A stretch of DNA of 64,000 nt. Origin: Triticum aestivum (lineage: Eukaryota; Streptophyta; Magnoliopsida; Poales; Poaceae). Positions 21,223-33,179 of the stretch are shown piece after piece (position 1 is the stretch's first letter; the number at the start of each line of letters is the position of its first letter). The position numbers and the translations under genes are program-made. The notes below the pieces were generated by a model. The model was given only the letters and a program-made list of their open reading frames with translations. It did no database searches and was not told where the DNA came from. The stretch spans positions 315,211,077 to 315,275,076 of the forward strand of contig NC_057813.1 of assembly GCF_018294505.1 (NCBI RefSeq). The letters run 5' to 3'.

Positions 21223-22484
21223 CTTTGCTTGTCCTCAAGAAATTCAGTTGATAAACTGAAAGTGATAAAGAAAAACTTTTACAAACTCTGTTTTCTCTTG
21301 TTGTTGTAAACATGCAAAGCCAGCATTCAGGTTTCAGCAAATATTATGAACTAACCATACTCACAATAACACCCAGATCTCACAATTACTCATATCAATA
21401 GCATAATCAGCTAGCGAGCCATAATAATAAAACTTGGATGACAACACTTTCTCAAAACAATCATAACATGATATAACAAAATGGTATCTTGCTAGCCCTT
21501 TCTGAGACCGCAAAACATAAATGCAGAGCACCTTTAAAGATCAAGGACTGACTAAAGATTGTAATTCATGGTAAAAGAGATCCAGTGAAGTCATACCCAA
21601 TATAAACCAATAGTAATGAATGCAAATGACAGTGTGCTCTCCAGCGGGTGCTTTTTAATAAGAAGGTGATGACTCAGCATAAAAGTAAATAGATAGGCCC
21701 TTCGCAGAGGGAAGCAGGGATTTGTAGAGGTGCCAGAGCTCGATTTTAAAATAGAGATTGAATAACATTTTGAGCGGCATACTTTTGCTGTCAATGCAAC
21801 AACTATGAGAGTGTTGTATCTTCCATACTACATGCATTATAGGCAGTTCCCAAATAGAATGGTAAAGGTTTATACTCCCCCAACCACCAACAAGCATCAA
21901 TCAATGGCTTGCTCGAAACAACGAGTGCCTCCAACTAACAACAGCCCTGGGGGAGTTTTGTTTAATTATTTTGATTTGCTTTTTGGATCATGGTACTGGG
22001 CATCCCGGTTACCGGCCCTTTCTTGTGAATGAGGTGCGGAGTCCACTCCTCTTGAGAATAACCCACATAGCATGGAAGATATAGGCAGCCCTAGTTGAAA
22101 CATGAGCTGCTCGAGCATACAAAACAGAATTTCATTTGAAGGTTTAGAGTTTGGCACATACAAATTTACTTGGAACGGCAGGTAAATACCGCATATAGGT
22201 AGGTATCGTGGACTCATATGGAACAACTTTGGGGTTTAAGGAGTTTGGATGCACAAGCAGTATTCCTGCTTAGTACAGGTGAAGGCTAGCAAAAGACTGG
22301 GAAGCGACCAACTGAGAGAGCGACAATAGTCATAAACATGCATTAAAATTAATTCACACCAAATACAAGCATGAGTAGGATATAATCTACCATGAACATA
22401 AATATCATGAAGGCTATGTTGATTTGTTTCAACTACATGCGTGAACATGTGCCAAGTCGAGTCACTCAATTCATTCAAAGGAGG
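21223..22484 (-). other. Non-coding 3' internal region of E3
   Basis: No coding domain; only short spurious frames. It contains GGCCCTTCGCAGAGGGAAGC at 21696-21716, shared with E2 and the Sabrina-like element. Confidence 0.6.
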
Positions 22485-22494
22485 ATACCATCCT
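22485..22494. other. Microhomology junction E3 / LARD D
   Basis: ATACCATCCT lies where E3-type sequence changes to the LARD-family internal sequence (compare 49599-49609). It marks a deletion that removed the rest of E3 and the 5' half of element D. Confidence 0.5.
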
Positions 22495-24579
22495 CCTTGC
22501 CCTCGATGATTTTTTTATCACAGACAACTCCCTTGACTTCCTTTCATCGCGAACTTGTCCACATTATGAATACAACTTGCTCTCCAGCTAGTGTTGTGTT
22601 CTGCCTTGAAGTATTACTGTCTTTTCTGTTGAGAATGTTGTGGGGATTGCTCCACCTCTTAGAAATTCTCGGTATGATGGTACTTCTCACCATCACCATT
22701 CTTCCTTGGTCCCCGTGTTGTTTTTAACCATGATACCAATATGCTAACGATGTTGTTTGAGTTCTGTACTTCTAGCAACCCTATTGCTTTGAAGTTAACG
22801 ATCGACAGTTTGTTTTTAGACTGTTGGTTATTGAATCGTCAGTCTAACATTGATCTTTCTGCCTAAGGTCATATTTCGGGCACACCTTTCAACTAATGAT
22901 TGGTGGTGTATGTTTTCCTAGAGCATACAACATTATATCATTTGAATTGACAAGTGTCATCTTCTTGTTCACATTATTGTGGAAATCCATCCATTTGGAA
23001 TTCTCGATGAATTGTCGCTCAGCCCATCAGCCACCACCTCCTCCTCTCCTTGGTTTAATGATGAACTATTGTTTCAAGAACCCGCTCCCGTCATTTCTAG
23101 AGAATCTTGCAATGGCATTTCATCGATTTGTGTTGCACCTTTTCTTCTCGGCCATCCTGAGTTTGAGGTATAATGACACCAATCGAATCTGAATCTCGGT
23201 CAGATATGATGGTTGGGATGACTTTCTAGGAGTTATGATGTTGGTCCTTTGATGACCTGGTAATATGATATCATGCCTAGCACCCCTGGCTGGAGGACTT
23301 ATCATTATAATTTCTTTTGCAAGGACAACCATTCTTCCTGGAGGAAATTGTAGGACTTATTTTATAAGTTGCTGCTGATGGATCATTTGTGTATCCAAAG
23401 TCCGGCCCTTGATTGAAACACCATATCATTGCTACCTCAAAGCATGACTATGATACCCCGCTCATCAACAAGAACATTGGAGGCGCGATGCTATATGTTT
23501 CTTTGTCAGTTATCCAAACACCGTTGTATGGGTAACATCTTGATTAATCCTTGCCTCTTTATCTGAATGGTTGGGTACTTGCTCTCCGACCATGTATGAC
23601 ATGTTCTACTTGTACATGGGAAGGATATACTCCTAATAATTGTGTGTAATCACAATTTTCCTTTCCATTGTTCTGTTTAATCTGATAATTGTGTTTTCCT
23701 TTCCATTCTTTTGTTTAACCTTTCCTGAATCTGACTTGACTAAGCAGAGATAATTCCCTGCTTAGGTAAGCACCTTGTTGTACCACTCTGTCTGTAAGAC
23801 CATGTTACTATTGTTGATGCCATTCTGGTAACCATCGATGGGTGCAACCTTTGCCAATTCGTTTGCCTTGTTCAACGAGCAGGAAAATGGTTCTCTTCGT
23901 TCCCCGTCCTTGGTACCAGCATTGTTGCTGACATACTGACAAGCTATGCACTGACATGCCTCCCTGTCGCGGCTGTGCAAGATGTCACCACCCTTCCTAC
24001 TTTCAAACCACATGGTGGGCCATTAACACATAGGTCCACCAGATCGAAACCTAACTCCTCTTTACAACCCGGATTCTAATGTATCCTTTGCACCTGGCTT
24101 CGTATGTGATTCAGGAGCTAAATTCTATACAATTATTCATCCTGGAATCAAACACCATGTTATTCTCGTTGTTCAAACCTCCATTCCAGCTTCTGTCTAG
24201 TAATCGAATGATTGCCTACCCATTTTAAACTTTGGTACCATCGTATATTGCACTCAACAAATTCACTGAAATACAACTCGAGGGGTACCTCGTGTATTTC
24301 CCATTGAGTTCACCGTCAGATGCCCAGCTTTGTGGAGATGCGTTCTTCCGGAGTTTCTCCCCTTGGCCGCGTTCGTAGGACGATGGAGATCCCGAACAAA
24401 GGATGATGACTTGACCATGGTGACTTGAAGCACAGAAATGAAGAAATCAATGAAAGGGATCAAGCTCTTCGAAAGGGTAGCCAAGACCGAGAACACTCGT
24501 TAGGTTTTCGCTACCAGAACTTCCCCCGTTACTCCACCTCTTAAATCTCGGGACGAGATTTCTTGTGGTGGAGGAGAAT
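22485..24579 (+). mobile_element. LARD-type element D: 3' half of the internal region
   Basis: Diverged but collinear with 49599-51702 of element E and, inverted, with 36524-38620 of the array. It shows no coding domain. It ends in ATCTCGGGACGAGATTTC and a GTGGAGGAGAATT polypurine tract before the LTR at 24580. The 5' LTR and 5' internal half are absent. Confidence 0.8.
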
Positions 24580-25182
24580 TGTGATGCCCCGATAATTAAG
24601 CTACTATAACCATCTACTAATGATGCCACGTCACCACAATTACTGTTGTCAATCTCGTGATGTTCGAATTCAAATTTAATTTAAAGTCAAATTAATAAAG
24701 TTATCAAACGGCAAAATAAAATTGTGGTTTAGGTTGCAAAAATTCACTAACAATTTGTCATGAAAGAATTAACATTTTTCGAAATATAAAATTGCCCGTG
24801 GATATTAAAACAGTGGACCAACAACACCTTTTTTTATCCGATTTAAATATAAACTCAAACTTCATAAATTATTTTGAACCCAAACGTTTTGTGGTAGTGC
24901 AAAATAATGCATAGTATTATATGGCAAGGTTTTACATTTTACAAAAGTATGTTGATGATAAAAGAAAGTACAAAACAGTAGCTAAATAAACAAATAGAAA
25001 AGTAAATGGAAAATACTAGTAAAAGGAAAAGAAACCTAATCTACTGGGCCCCTTGCCCCATCTAGCAAAACGGCCCAGGCCAACCCCCACTTGCCTCCCA
25101 CCTCTCGCTACAGGAGGCAGGTGCCGTGGCGGCCATCCGCCGGCAATGGCCGTGCGTGGCGGCCATCTGCCCTTGTCCCCGC

Positions 25183-25190
25183 CTATAAAG
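25183..25190 (+). promoter_or_regulatory. TATA box in LTR D
   Basis: CTATAAAG lies about 600 bp into the LTR, just before the GC-rich leader. The equivalent places in other copies are weaker, for example CTACATAAC near 52247. Confidence 0.6.
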
Positions 25191-26706
25191 TCGTCGCGCG
25201 ATGCCCCCACGAAACCTAGATTGCCTCCCCTCCCCGCTCTCGCCCCTCTCCTCGCTCGAAGCCGTCGCTCGAGCTCAGCCACCGCCGCGCCATTGACATT
25301 GTCGCGCTCCGGAGCCACCTCGCGCTGCCAGCTGTTGTCCAAGAAGACCACCGTCCACGACTACCTCATCTACGGGTCCGGATCGGCCCGGATCACCGCC
25401 GCATCGACGCCATCACCGTCTTCTTCAGCCTTCGACCCCAAGCTCCACCACATCGGATCCGCGCTCCGGCAAGCCCCCGGCCCGTCCGAGCTCATCATCA
25501 GCCTCCACAGGGTGAGCCTCATCGTTCCCCGACATTTTTCCCTCTCCCCCTCCTCAAAACCCCGCCGTAGGTCCCCGCTAGCACCACGCCCGCATCCCCG
25601 CGAGCTCGCGGTTGTCGTCCCTTGTCCGAGCGCTCTTGTGCCCTGGCTTCGCGTTCACCGTAGCCTGCGCGCGCCCGTAACCCCTCGTGCGCGCTTCGCC
25701 TTCCTCTGGCCTCGCCCCAGTCAGCCGCGCTCCCCGCTGCTGCTCGACGCCGCCCGCACTTGTCGCTGCTCTGTTGTCCCCGGCTGCTACTCGTGCCTAC
25801 GGATGCGATGTGATGCTGCTGCCCATTCTGCTGCGGCCTGCACCGCTGCCATGCGCGCCGTGGCCTCCGGCGTCACCGCTGCTGCTGTTGTTTCCTGCCC
25901 ACCACTGCTGCCGCCAAAGGCTGCGAGCGCCGCCTCGGAGTCACCCGCGCCCACTGCTGTCGTGCTCGCCGCCCCACGCCCGTTGCCTACTTGCCGTGCC
26001 GACCATGCTCACTGGCCCCCACCCCTCCGCTGGCCGACCCAGCCCTAGGCGCCCACCCGGACTCGCCATCCTCGTGGCTGCTGCTGCCCACGACCAGGCC
26101 ACTTGGGGCCGTCCCATATTCAAAAAAGAAGAAGAAAAAGAATCAGAAAATAAAATAAAAATAAATAGTTTAAAGTTTAGGCACTTACAGGTGGACCCAT
26201 GAACAGTAGCAATTGACTAGTCAACCTTTTGACTGGGTTAACTGGGCCCTGCTAGGACCCACTGTTAGCCACTGACTGCTAGGCTGGGTACAGTTCGCTG
26301 GGTACCCGTAGCAAATTCTGTTTTGGATAATCTGAGTTTAATAATTAAAGTAATTCCAGGAAATTTAGAAAATGTTTTAAAACTTTGAAAATTAATATAA
26401 AATAATTCGTAACTCGGATGGAAAAACTTTGTACATGAAAGTTGCTCAGAACGATGAAACAAATCCGAATATGTAGCATGTTCGGCCGCCACACATCCCT
26501 AGCATAGCGAACACACAACTTTCCCCCTCCGGTTCATCTGTCCAGAAACACGAAACACAGGGATACTTTCCCGGATGTTCCCCCCTTCACCGGTACCACC
26601 TATCCCTGCGTTAGATCACCCTGGCATCGCGTATTGCCTTGTTATATTTTGTGATGCTTTGTTTGCTCTGTATTTACTGTTTCTTCCCCCTCTTCTTCTC
26701 CGGTAG

Positions 26707-26781
26707 ACCCCAAGACCGACGTTGATGCAATTGAGTACGACTAATGCACCGACGCCCTCTCCTTCTTGCCAGAGCAACCAG
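26707..26781 (+). pseudogene. LTR acidic ORF, exon II, element D copy (one stop)
   Basis: 75 nt between TCTTCTTCTCCGGTAG and a GC-type donor GGCAAGCC, exactly the same length as in the other copies. The frame is acidic as elsewhere and ends in LPEQP, but codon 13 is TAA where other copies have TAC. This is the most diverged LTR of the family, so keeping length, borders and the terminal motif is notable. Confidence 0.45.
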
Positions 26782-26997
26782 GCAAGCCCCCCCCCCCTTG
26801 ATCACCAGATATCGCCTATTCTTTTCTCTACTTGTTGCATTAAAGTAGTGTAGCATTTTATTGTTTCGATTAATCCTATTCTGTTGCATAGCCTGTCATT
26901 GTTGATACCTTACATGCAATCCTAAATGCTTAGTAGAGGATGCTAGTTTACCATTAGTGGCCCTACATTCTTGTCAGTCTGTCGTGCTATACTCAGG

Positions 26998-27023
26998 CCG
27001 TGATCACTTGGGAGGTGATCATA
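26998..27023. other. Conserved LTR hairpin, D copy
   Basis: CCGTGATCAC-TTGGGAG-GTGATCATAGG: the seven inner pairs (TGATCAC/GTGATCA) are kept and the outer pairs partly lost. Confidence 0.6.
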
Positions 27024-27679
27024 GGTATATAGTATACATACTACTATTCAGGTGGTGACTAAAGTCGGGTCGGCTCGATGAGTACCCACAAGTGATTTCG
27101 ATGCGGGGGCTGGAAGGACAGGTGGCTCCATCCCGGTAGAAGTGTGCCTGGGTTCCCGACGGCCCCCGACTGTTACTTTGTGGTGGAGCGACATGGCAGG
27201 TTGAGACCACCTAGATGAGAGGAGGTTGAGACCACCTAGATGAGAGGTGGGCCTGACCCTGGTTGGCGTTCGCGGTTACTTCATAATAACACGCTTAACG
27301 AGATCTTGGTATTTGATCTCAGTCTGCCACTGGCCTATACGCACTAACCAACCGGGCGGGAACAGTTATGGGCACTCGACGTTGTGGTATCTGCCGAAGC
27401 CTTCTTGACGTCAGCGATTGAGCGGCGCGCGCCGGGTTGGACCGTGTAATGCAACTTCCTTTGTAATGGAGGTTCCTAGGTCTGCTCACCGGCCGCATAT
27501 GCAACGTGCAGGTGTGCAATGGGCGATGGGCCCAGACCCCTGCACGAATAGGATTTAGACCGATGTGCTGACCTCTCTGTTGTGCTTAGGTAGGGCTACG
27601 ACGTGTTGATCTTCCGAGGCCGGGCATGACCCAGGAAAGTGTGTCCGTCCAGAGGGATCGAGCGTGTTGGGTTATGTGG

Positions 27680-27684
27680 TGCAC
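27680..27684. repeat. Left target-site duplication of the Sabrina-like element
   Basis: TGCAC is repeated exactly at 62199-62203. Confidence 0.85.
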
Positions 27685-29379
27685 AGATGTCTACTACACA
27701 ACCTTCTTCTTGTAGATGTTGTTGGGCCTCCAAGTGCAGAGGTTTGTAGGACAGTAGCAAATTTCCCTCAAGTGGATGACCTAAGGTTTATCAATCCATA
27801 GGAGGCGTAGGATGAAGATGGTCTCTCTCAAACAACCCTGCAACCAAATAAGAAAGAGCCTCTTGTGTTCCCAACACACCCAATACAATGGTAAATTGTA
27901 TAGGTGCACTAGTTCGACGAAGAGATGGTGATACAAGTGCAATATGGATGGTAGATATAGGTTTTTGTAATCGGAAAATATAAAAACTGCAAGGTAACTA
28001 ATGATAAAAGTGAGCGTAAATGGTATTGCAATTGTAGGAAATAAGGCATAGGGTTCATACTTTCACTAGTGCAAGTTCTCTCCACAGTAATAACATAATT
28101 AGATCATATAAAAATCCCTCAACATGCAACAAAGAGTCACTCCAAAGCCACTAATAGCGGAGAACAAACGAACATATTATGGTAGGGTACGAAACCACCT
28201 CAAAGTTATCCTTTCTGCTCGATCTATTCAAGAGTCCGTAGTAAAATAACATGAAGCTATTCTTTCCGTTCGATCTATCATAGAATTCATACTAGAATAA
28301 CACCTTAAGACACAAATCAACCAAAACCCTAATGTTACCTAGATACTCCATTGTCACCTCAAGTATCCGTGGGCATGATTATACGATATGCGTCACACAA
28401 TCTCAGATTCATCTATTCAACCAACACAAAGTACTTCAAAGAGTGCCCCAAAGTTTCTACCAGAGAGTCAAGACGAAAATGTGTGCCAACCCCTATGCGT
28501 AGGTTCATGGGAGGAACCCGCAAGTTGATCACCAAAACATACATCAAATGGATCACGTGATATCCCATTGTCACCACGGATAAGCACGACAAGACATACA
28601 TCAAGTGTTCTCCAATCCTTAAAGACTTAATCCGACAAGATAACTTCAAAGGGAAAACTCAATCCATTACAAGAGAGTAGAGGGGGGAGAAACATCATAA
28701 GATCTAACTATAATAGCAAAGCTTGCGATACATCAAGATCGTGCCATAGAGAGAACACGAGAGAGAGAGAGAGAGAGAGAGAGAGCAAACACATAGCTAC
28801 TGGTACATACCATCAGCCCCGAGGGTGAACTACTCCCTCCTCGTCATGGAGAGCGCCAGGATGATGAAGATGGCCACCAGTGAGGGATCCCCCCTCCGGC
28901 AGGGTGCCAGAACGGGCTCCCGAGAGTTTTTTGGTGGCTACAGAGGCTTGCAGCAGCGGAACTCCCGATCTATTGTGTCCTTCGATGTTTTTAGGGTATA
29001 TGGGAATATATAGGCGAAAGAAGTCTGTCGAGGAGCCTCGAGGGGCCCACAAGACAAGGGGCGCGCCCAGGGGGTGGGTGCACCCTCCTATCTCCTTGCC
29101 TCCTCGAAGCTTCCCTGGCTTGTACTCCAAGTCTCCCGGGTCATGTTCGTTCCAAAAATCACGCTCCCGAAGGTTTCATTCCATTTGGACTCCATATGAT
29201 ATTCCTTTTCTTCGAAACACTGAAATAGGCAATAAAACAACAATATGGGTTGGGCCTCAGGTTAATAGGTTAGTCCCAAAAGTAATATAAAAGTGTATAA
29301 TAAAGCCTGTAATCATTCAAAACAGATAATAAAATAGCATGAATGCTTCATAAATTATAGATAGGTTGGAGACGTATCA
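27685..29379 (-). repeat. 3' LTR of the Sabrina-like element (1695 bp)
   Basis: On the plus strand it starts AGATGTCTACTACACAACC (first base changed from T) and ends TTGGAGACGTATCA. It is collinear with 60516-62198 at high identity. It carries a longer (GA)n run than its partner. Confidence 0.9.
28759..28785. repeat. (GA)n microsatellite
   Basis: About 13 GA units within the LTR; the partner LTR has only a few near 61590. A simple length difference between the two LTRs. Confidence 0.95.
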
Positions 29380-29393
29380 GCATCCCCAAGCTT
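29380..29393 (-). promoter_or_regulatory. Polypurine tract of the Sabrina-like element
   Basis: The minus strand reads AAGCTTGGGGATGC, touching the 3' LTR. The same 14-mer recurs at 58022-58035. Confidence 0.75.
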
Positions 29394-29693
29394 AATTCCT
29401 GCTCGTCCTTGAGTAGGTAAATGATAAAATAAAGAATTTATGAAGTGTGAATGCTAGAAGGTGCACAAGTTTGATCAATGATAATTTCAATCACCTTTTC
29501 TAGCATGATTATATGTCATAACAGTAGTTCATATCATAAAACTTCTCACGAACAAGTAACAAGCAATTCACATGTTAAAGCATATACCATAAACATTCTT
29601 GAAAACTAGCAAACGTCATTCTTAGTCATCAAACAATTGCAATTCATCTTATTTTCAGGAAGGGTCTATGTCAGAGCTTTGATTTAGCAAACT
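29394..29693 (-). other. Sabrina-like internal sequence left of the array
   Basis: Non-coding 3' internal sequence ending at the AAACT target duplication (29689-29693). It continues at 56695. Confidence 0.75.
29689..29693. repeat. Left target-site duplication of the LARD array
   Basis: AAACT is repeated exactly at 56690-56694, so the outer LTR ends C and B came from one insertion. Confidence 0.85.
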
Positions 29694-30698
29694 TGCAACG
29701 CCCCCGATTCAATCGTACACTAATCATGCACGCAAACGTGTACGATCAAGATCAGGGACTCACGGGAAGATATCACAACACAACTCTAAAACATACGTCA
29801 TACAAGCATCATAATACAAGCCAGGGGCCTCGAGGGCTCGAATACAAGTGCTCGATCATAGACGAGTCAGCGGAAGCAACAATATCTGAGTACAGACATA
29901 AGTTAAACAAGTTGCCATAAGATGGCTAGCACAAACTGGGATACAGATCGAAAGAGGCGCAGGCCTCCTGCCTGGGATCCTCCTAACTACTCCTGGTCGT
30001 CGTCAGCGGGCTGCACGTAGTAGTAGGCACCTCCAGTGTAGTAGTCGTTATCGACGGTGGCGTCTGGCTCCTGGGCTCCATCGTCTGGTTGCAGCAATCG
30101 AGTAGAGGTAGGGGAAAAGGGGGAACAAGGCAACTGTGAGTACTCATCCAAAGTACTCGCAAGCAAGGAGCTACACTACATATGCATGGATATATGTGTA
30201 AAGGGCCATATCAATGGACTGAACTGCAGAATGCCAGAATAAGAGGGGGATAGCTAGTCTTAACGAAGACTACGCTTCTGGTCACCTGTCTTGCAACAGG
30301 TAGAAGAGGACGATCTGAAGTCCTCCAAGTAACATCACATAGCAATAATCCTACCCGGCGATCCCCTCCTCATACCCCTGAGAGAGAGCGACCACCGGTT
30401 GTATCTGGCACTTGGAAGGGTGTGTTTTATCAAGTATTCGGTTCTAGTTGTCATAAGCTCAAGGTACAACTCCAAGTCGTCATGTTACCGAAGATCATGG
30501 CTATTCAAATAGATTAACTTCCCTGCAGGGGTGCACCATCTTACCCAGCACGCTTGATCCCATTTGACCGGACATACTTTCCTTGGTCATGCCCGGCCGC
30601 GGAAGATCAACACGTCGCAGCCCTACCTAGGCTCAATAGAGAGGCCAGCACGCCGGTCTAAACCTAAGCGCACAGGGGTCTGGGCCCATCGCCCAATG
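29694..30698 (-). repeat. LTR C, truncated (last 1005 bp)
   Basis: On the plus strand it begins TGCAACGCCCCCGATTCAATC and follows LTRs A and B to GGGCCCATCGCCCAATG at 30698. The terminus TGCAACG differs from TGTGACG in LTR A and is shared with LTR B. Confidence 0.85.
29987..30084 (-). CDS. LTR acidic ORF, exon III, LTR C copy
   Basis: Minus strand, 98 nt from the acceptor CAACCAG to TAG. The frame ends YYTGGAYYYVQPADDDQE, as in LTRs A and B. Exon II lies in the deleted part, so this copy is incomplete. Confidence 0.4.
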
Positions 30699-30713
30699 CC
30701 CTACCTAGGCTCA
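30699..30713. other. 15-base templated filler at a deletion junction
   Basis: CCCTACCTAGGCTCA is identical to 30621-30635 in the same LTR remnant. It sits between the truncated LTR C and the truncated internal region, and its last bases (TCA) also match the sequence before the retained internal part (38626-38628). Confidence 0.65.
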
Positions 30714-32784
30714 TGAATTTGATTGATACCCTGGAAGGAGTTAAAATGTTGATGATGATCACGACAAATTTTGTCAAGAGGCTCCATGAAGATGCAATCG
30801 CTCGGCGACGGCATCAAGCCAAGGGAATGGTGAAGCAAAAGGCTATTATAACCGTAGATAAGATGTCATCCCAAAATTTAGAGTTATCTCTCAAGACAAA
30901 CAATATAATGGTGAAAGTTCGATGTAAGCTTAGAGCACTGTCGGGATTGTGTCCCAAGGATGAAGGACATAGGTAAAATGGTCAAGCAGTCAACCTGACG
31001 ATGATGATGTAGTCAATCAGCTGGGAATGACACGATCGAGTACAAACTCGTAAGCGATGAAGATTACTAAGAGTTGTTGAATCGCAGTGCGGACTCGATT
31101 CAGTTATCGGTGTTCTCGAGTGACTAATAACTCAGACCCTGGGGGGGATCCGAGATCGGTGAGAAGCAATACTAGATGAAGACTCGCAGGAAGCAACATA
31201 GTTCTCGAGATACCAAAGGTTAATAATCGAGGAAGATCAAAATAGAGGTTGGGCAAGCGTATTGATCTGCAAAAGGCAAGCACTTTAACTTGTCCGAGAA
31301 ATTGAATCAAGGAGAAAATGTGGTCGGGACCACGACTGCAAATGATCAATACATAAATACCAGATGATTTCATATCAAGGAAATAGTTATTATTACAAGA
31401 AGCTTCTATGACAGGATCTACATCGTGTCCATGGGCATGAACACAAAGTTCAAGGTCGACTCCCACTTCTTTAATGCATAACCTTTCATTCACTTCTCGC
31501 CTTCAACGAAATTGTGTGTTGAAATTTTATCTGACATACCACTAGTAGAGTATGACCCGTAGTGGTTTCCGGGTTCACACAGTTTAAAGAAAGGCATATG
31601 TCCAACCCATCAGGGCCTCTTAGGAACATATACCACAAACTTCAGGAGTAAATAACACAAGCTCGATAGCAGAGCATGGTTGGCAAAGTAGAGGATACAA
31701 TTTACCAAAGGCGGTATATATCCTAGGAAAGGCTCAAGGTTATTGAATATGAAGGACATTGTCGGATAAAATCCAGCAAAGGATCTGGGGTGAGTATCGA
31801 CACACAACCAGAGGAAGAAGCAAGGCAAAGACATTGGATTATCGAAACAACTGAATAACTTAGAGCTCAATTGCTAAGGAGTTATGATTTACAAAGGGAA
31901 GAATCAGAAGCAGACGCTCTGATCAAGGATGGATAAGTTCAATAGACTTAGGGGCAAAATCGACGACAATTTAATTGGCGAGAACCGGCTCATGATTAAA
32001 ACGACGTCTGAGCCGGAAGGATGAATTCTAGGATCTGTTTGAGGATTCTGAGCATTCGCAACAAATCGAATCAACGGACTCAAAATGACAATGACAATGG
32101 GTGTCAACAAGATTACTAGACTTATGGGACTAACCATAATGCAAGCAATCAAGAATTTCAAGAGCAACAGGATGCTCAAGATTTTCGGAAGATCGAGTGA
32201 TATTTCGAGGATTAGTGACATACATGAAACAACTGGGGATGAGTGGATACTCGGTAAGTGCGAGAAATTATCCGTAGTGGTATTCATATAGCAAAGAACT
32301 GCAAGGCAGTAGGCACAAAGTATTCTCGAAACATTAGAGAAAATTTCGAGGTATCTTGTAATAACAAGATCGACTAGGTATAAAGTAAGGACGACGGGTG
32401 TAAGTATTTATCCATAGGGATATTTCGGTGGAAGGGAATTGCAAAAGCAACGGGCACAAGGTCTCGAGAGAATATTGGAGAGTATCTTCGAAATCTTCTG
32501 GTGCAGCCGGCGATCATCTGGACTGAAGGGGCTCTCCGGGAGAAAGTATTTTCGAGAACCTAAAGTTAGATTTTAGTAAAAATCGTTTAACCCGAATAGA
32601 AGAGAGTTCAGAATCCCGGAGTAAAGATCGAGGAGTAAAAAGATCCTAATACCACCCAATTGGCGACGTGGGCCCATGGGCCGCACAACCAAGTTAGTAA
32701 AACAATTTTCATCGACTAGACTCAACTTCGGCCAAGGAGTTGGAAAGGGGGATTCCTACAGGCAGTCGGCTCTGATACCAACTT
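30714..32784 (-). other. LARD internal region, 5' half, left unit of the array
   Basis: Nearly identical to 38629-40698. No recognisable protein domain. A 129-codon frame (31493-31104) is present identically in the right unit (39408-39019), but only its first part stays open in element E near 48800, so I do not call it a gene. Confidence 0.8.
32769..32780 (-). promoter_or_regulatory. Primer binding site next to LTR A (tRNA-iMet type)
   Basis: The minus strand reads TGGTATCAGAGC, complementary to the 3' end of initiator tRNA-Met, four bases after LTR A. Confidence 0.85.
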
Positions 32785-33081
32785 TGTGACGCCCCCGATT
32801 CAATCGTACACTAATCATGCACGCAAACGTGTACGATCAAGATCAGGGACTCACGGGAAGATATCACAACACAACTCTAAAACATAAATAAGTCATACAA
32901 GCATCATAATACAAGCCAGGGGCCTCGAGGGCTCGAATACAAGTGCTCGATCATAGACGAGTCAGCGGAAGCAACAATATCTGAGTACAGACATAAGTTA
33001 AACAAGTTGCCATAAGATGGCTAGCACAAACTGGGATACAGATCGAAAGAGGCGCAGGCCTCCTGCCTGGGATCCTCCTAA

Positions 33082-33179
33082 CTACTCCTGGTCGTCGTCA
33101 GCGGGCTGCACGTAGTAGTAGGCACCTCCAGTGTAGTAGTCGTTATCGACGGTGGCGTCTGGCTCCTGGGCTCCATCGT
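33082..33179 (-). CDS. LTR acidic ORF, exon III, LTR A copy
   Basis: Minus strand, acceptor GCTGCAACCAG then 98 nt to TAG. The frame reads D-D-G-A-Q-E-P-D-A-T-V-D-N-D, then YYTGGAYYYVQPADDDQE. Compared with element E it lacks one codon (3 nt) and otherwise keeps the frame, with changes such as GAC/GAT and ACC/ACT being silent. It joins exon II in phase 1 (G|AC). Confidence 0.45.

Larger units (their letters stand above)
19802..22490 (-). mobile_element. E3: Athila-type element fragment (3' LTR and 3' internal region)
   Basis: On the minus strand this is the 3' end of an element: internal sequence from 22490, a polypurine tract at about 21222-21205, and an LTR ending at 19802. It has no coding domain. 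It is inserted in G0. The rest (pol, gag, 5' LTR) is missing; the sequence ends at a microhomology junction with LARD element D. Confidence 0.75.
24580..27684 (+). repeat. 3' LTR of element D, part 1 (interrupted by the Sabrina-like element)
   Basis: Starts TGTGATGCCCCGATAATTAAGC, the diverged form of the family's TGTGACGCCCGGATAAT start. It breaks at TGCAC (27680-27684), the target duplication of the Sabrina-like insertion, and resumes at 62204. Total LTR length is about 3.96 kb. It contains a TATA box, a GC-rich leader (25050-26110), an intron-like middle and acidic exon II. Confidence 0.85.

Noticed and set aside
25053..26202. 331- and 171-codon frames in LTR D
   Set aside because: Same GC-rich leader effect; overlapping frames are equally open and no start or domain is conserved in the other LTRs.
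31104..31493. 129-codon frame, identical at 39019-39408
   Set aside because: Identity only reflects the recent duplication. In element E the same region (about 48800-49180) keeps only its first part open, and no domain is recognisable.
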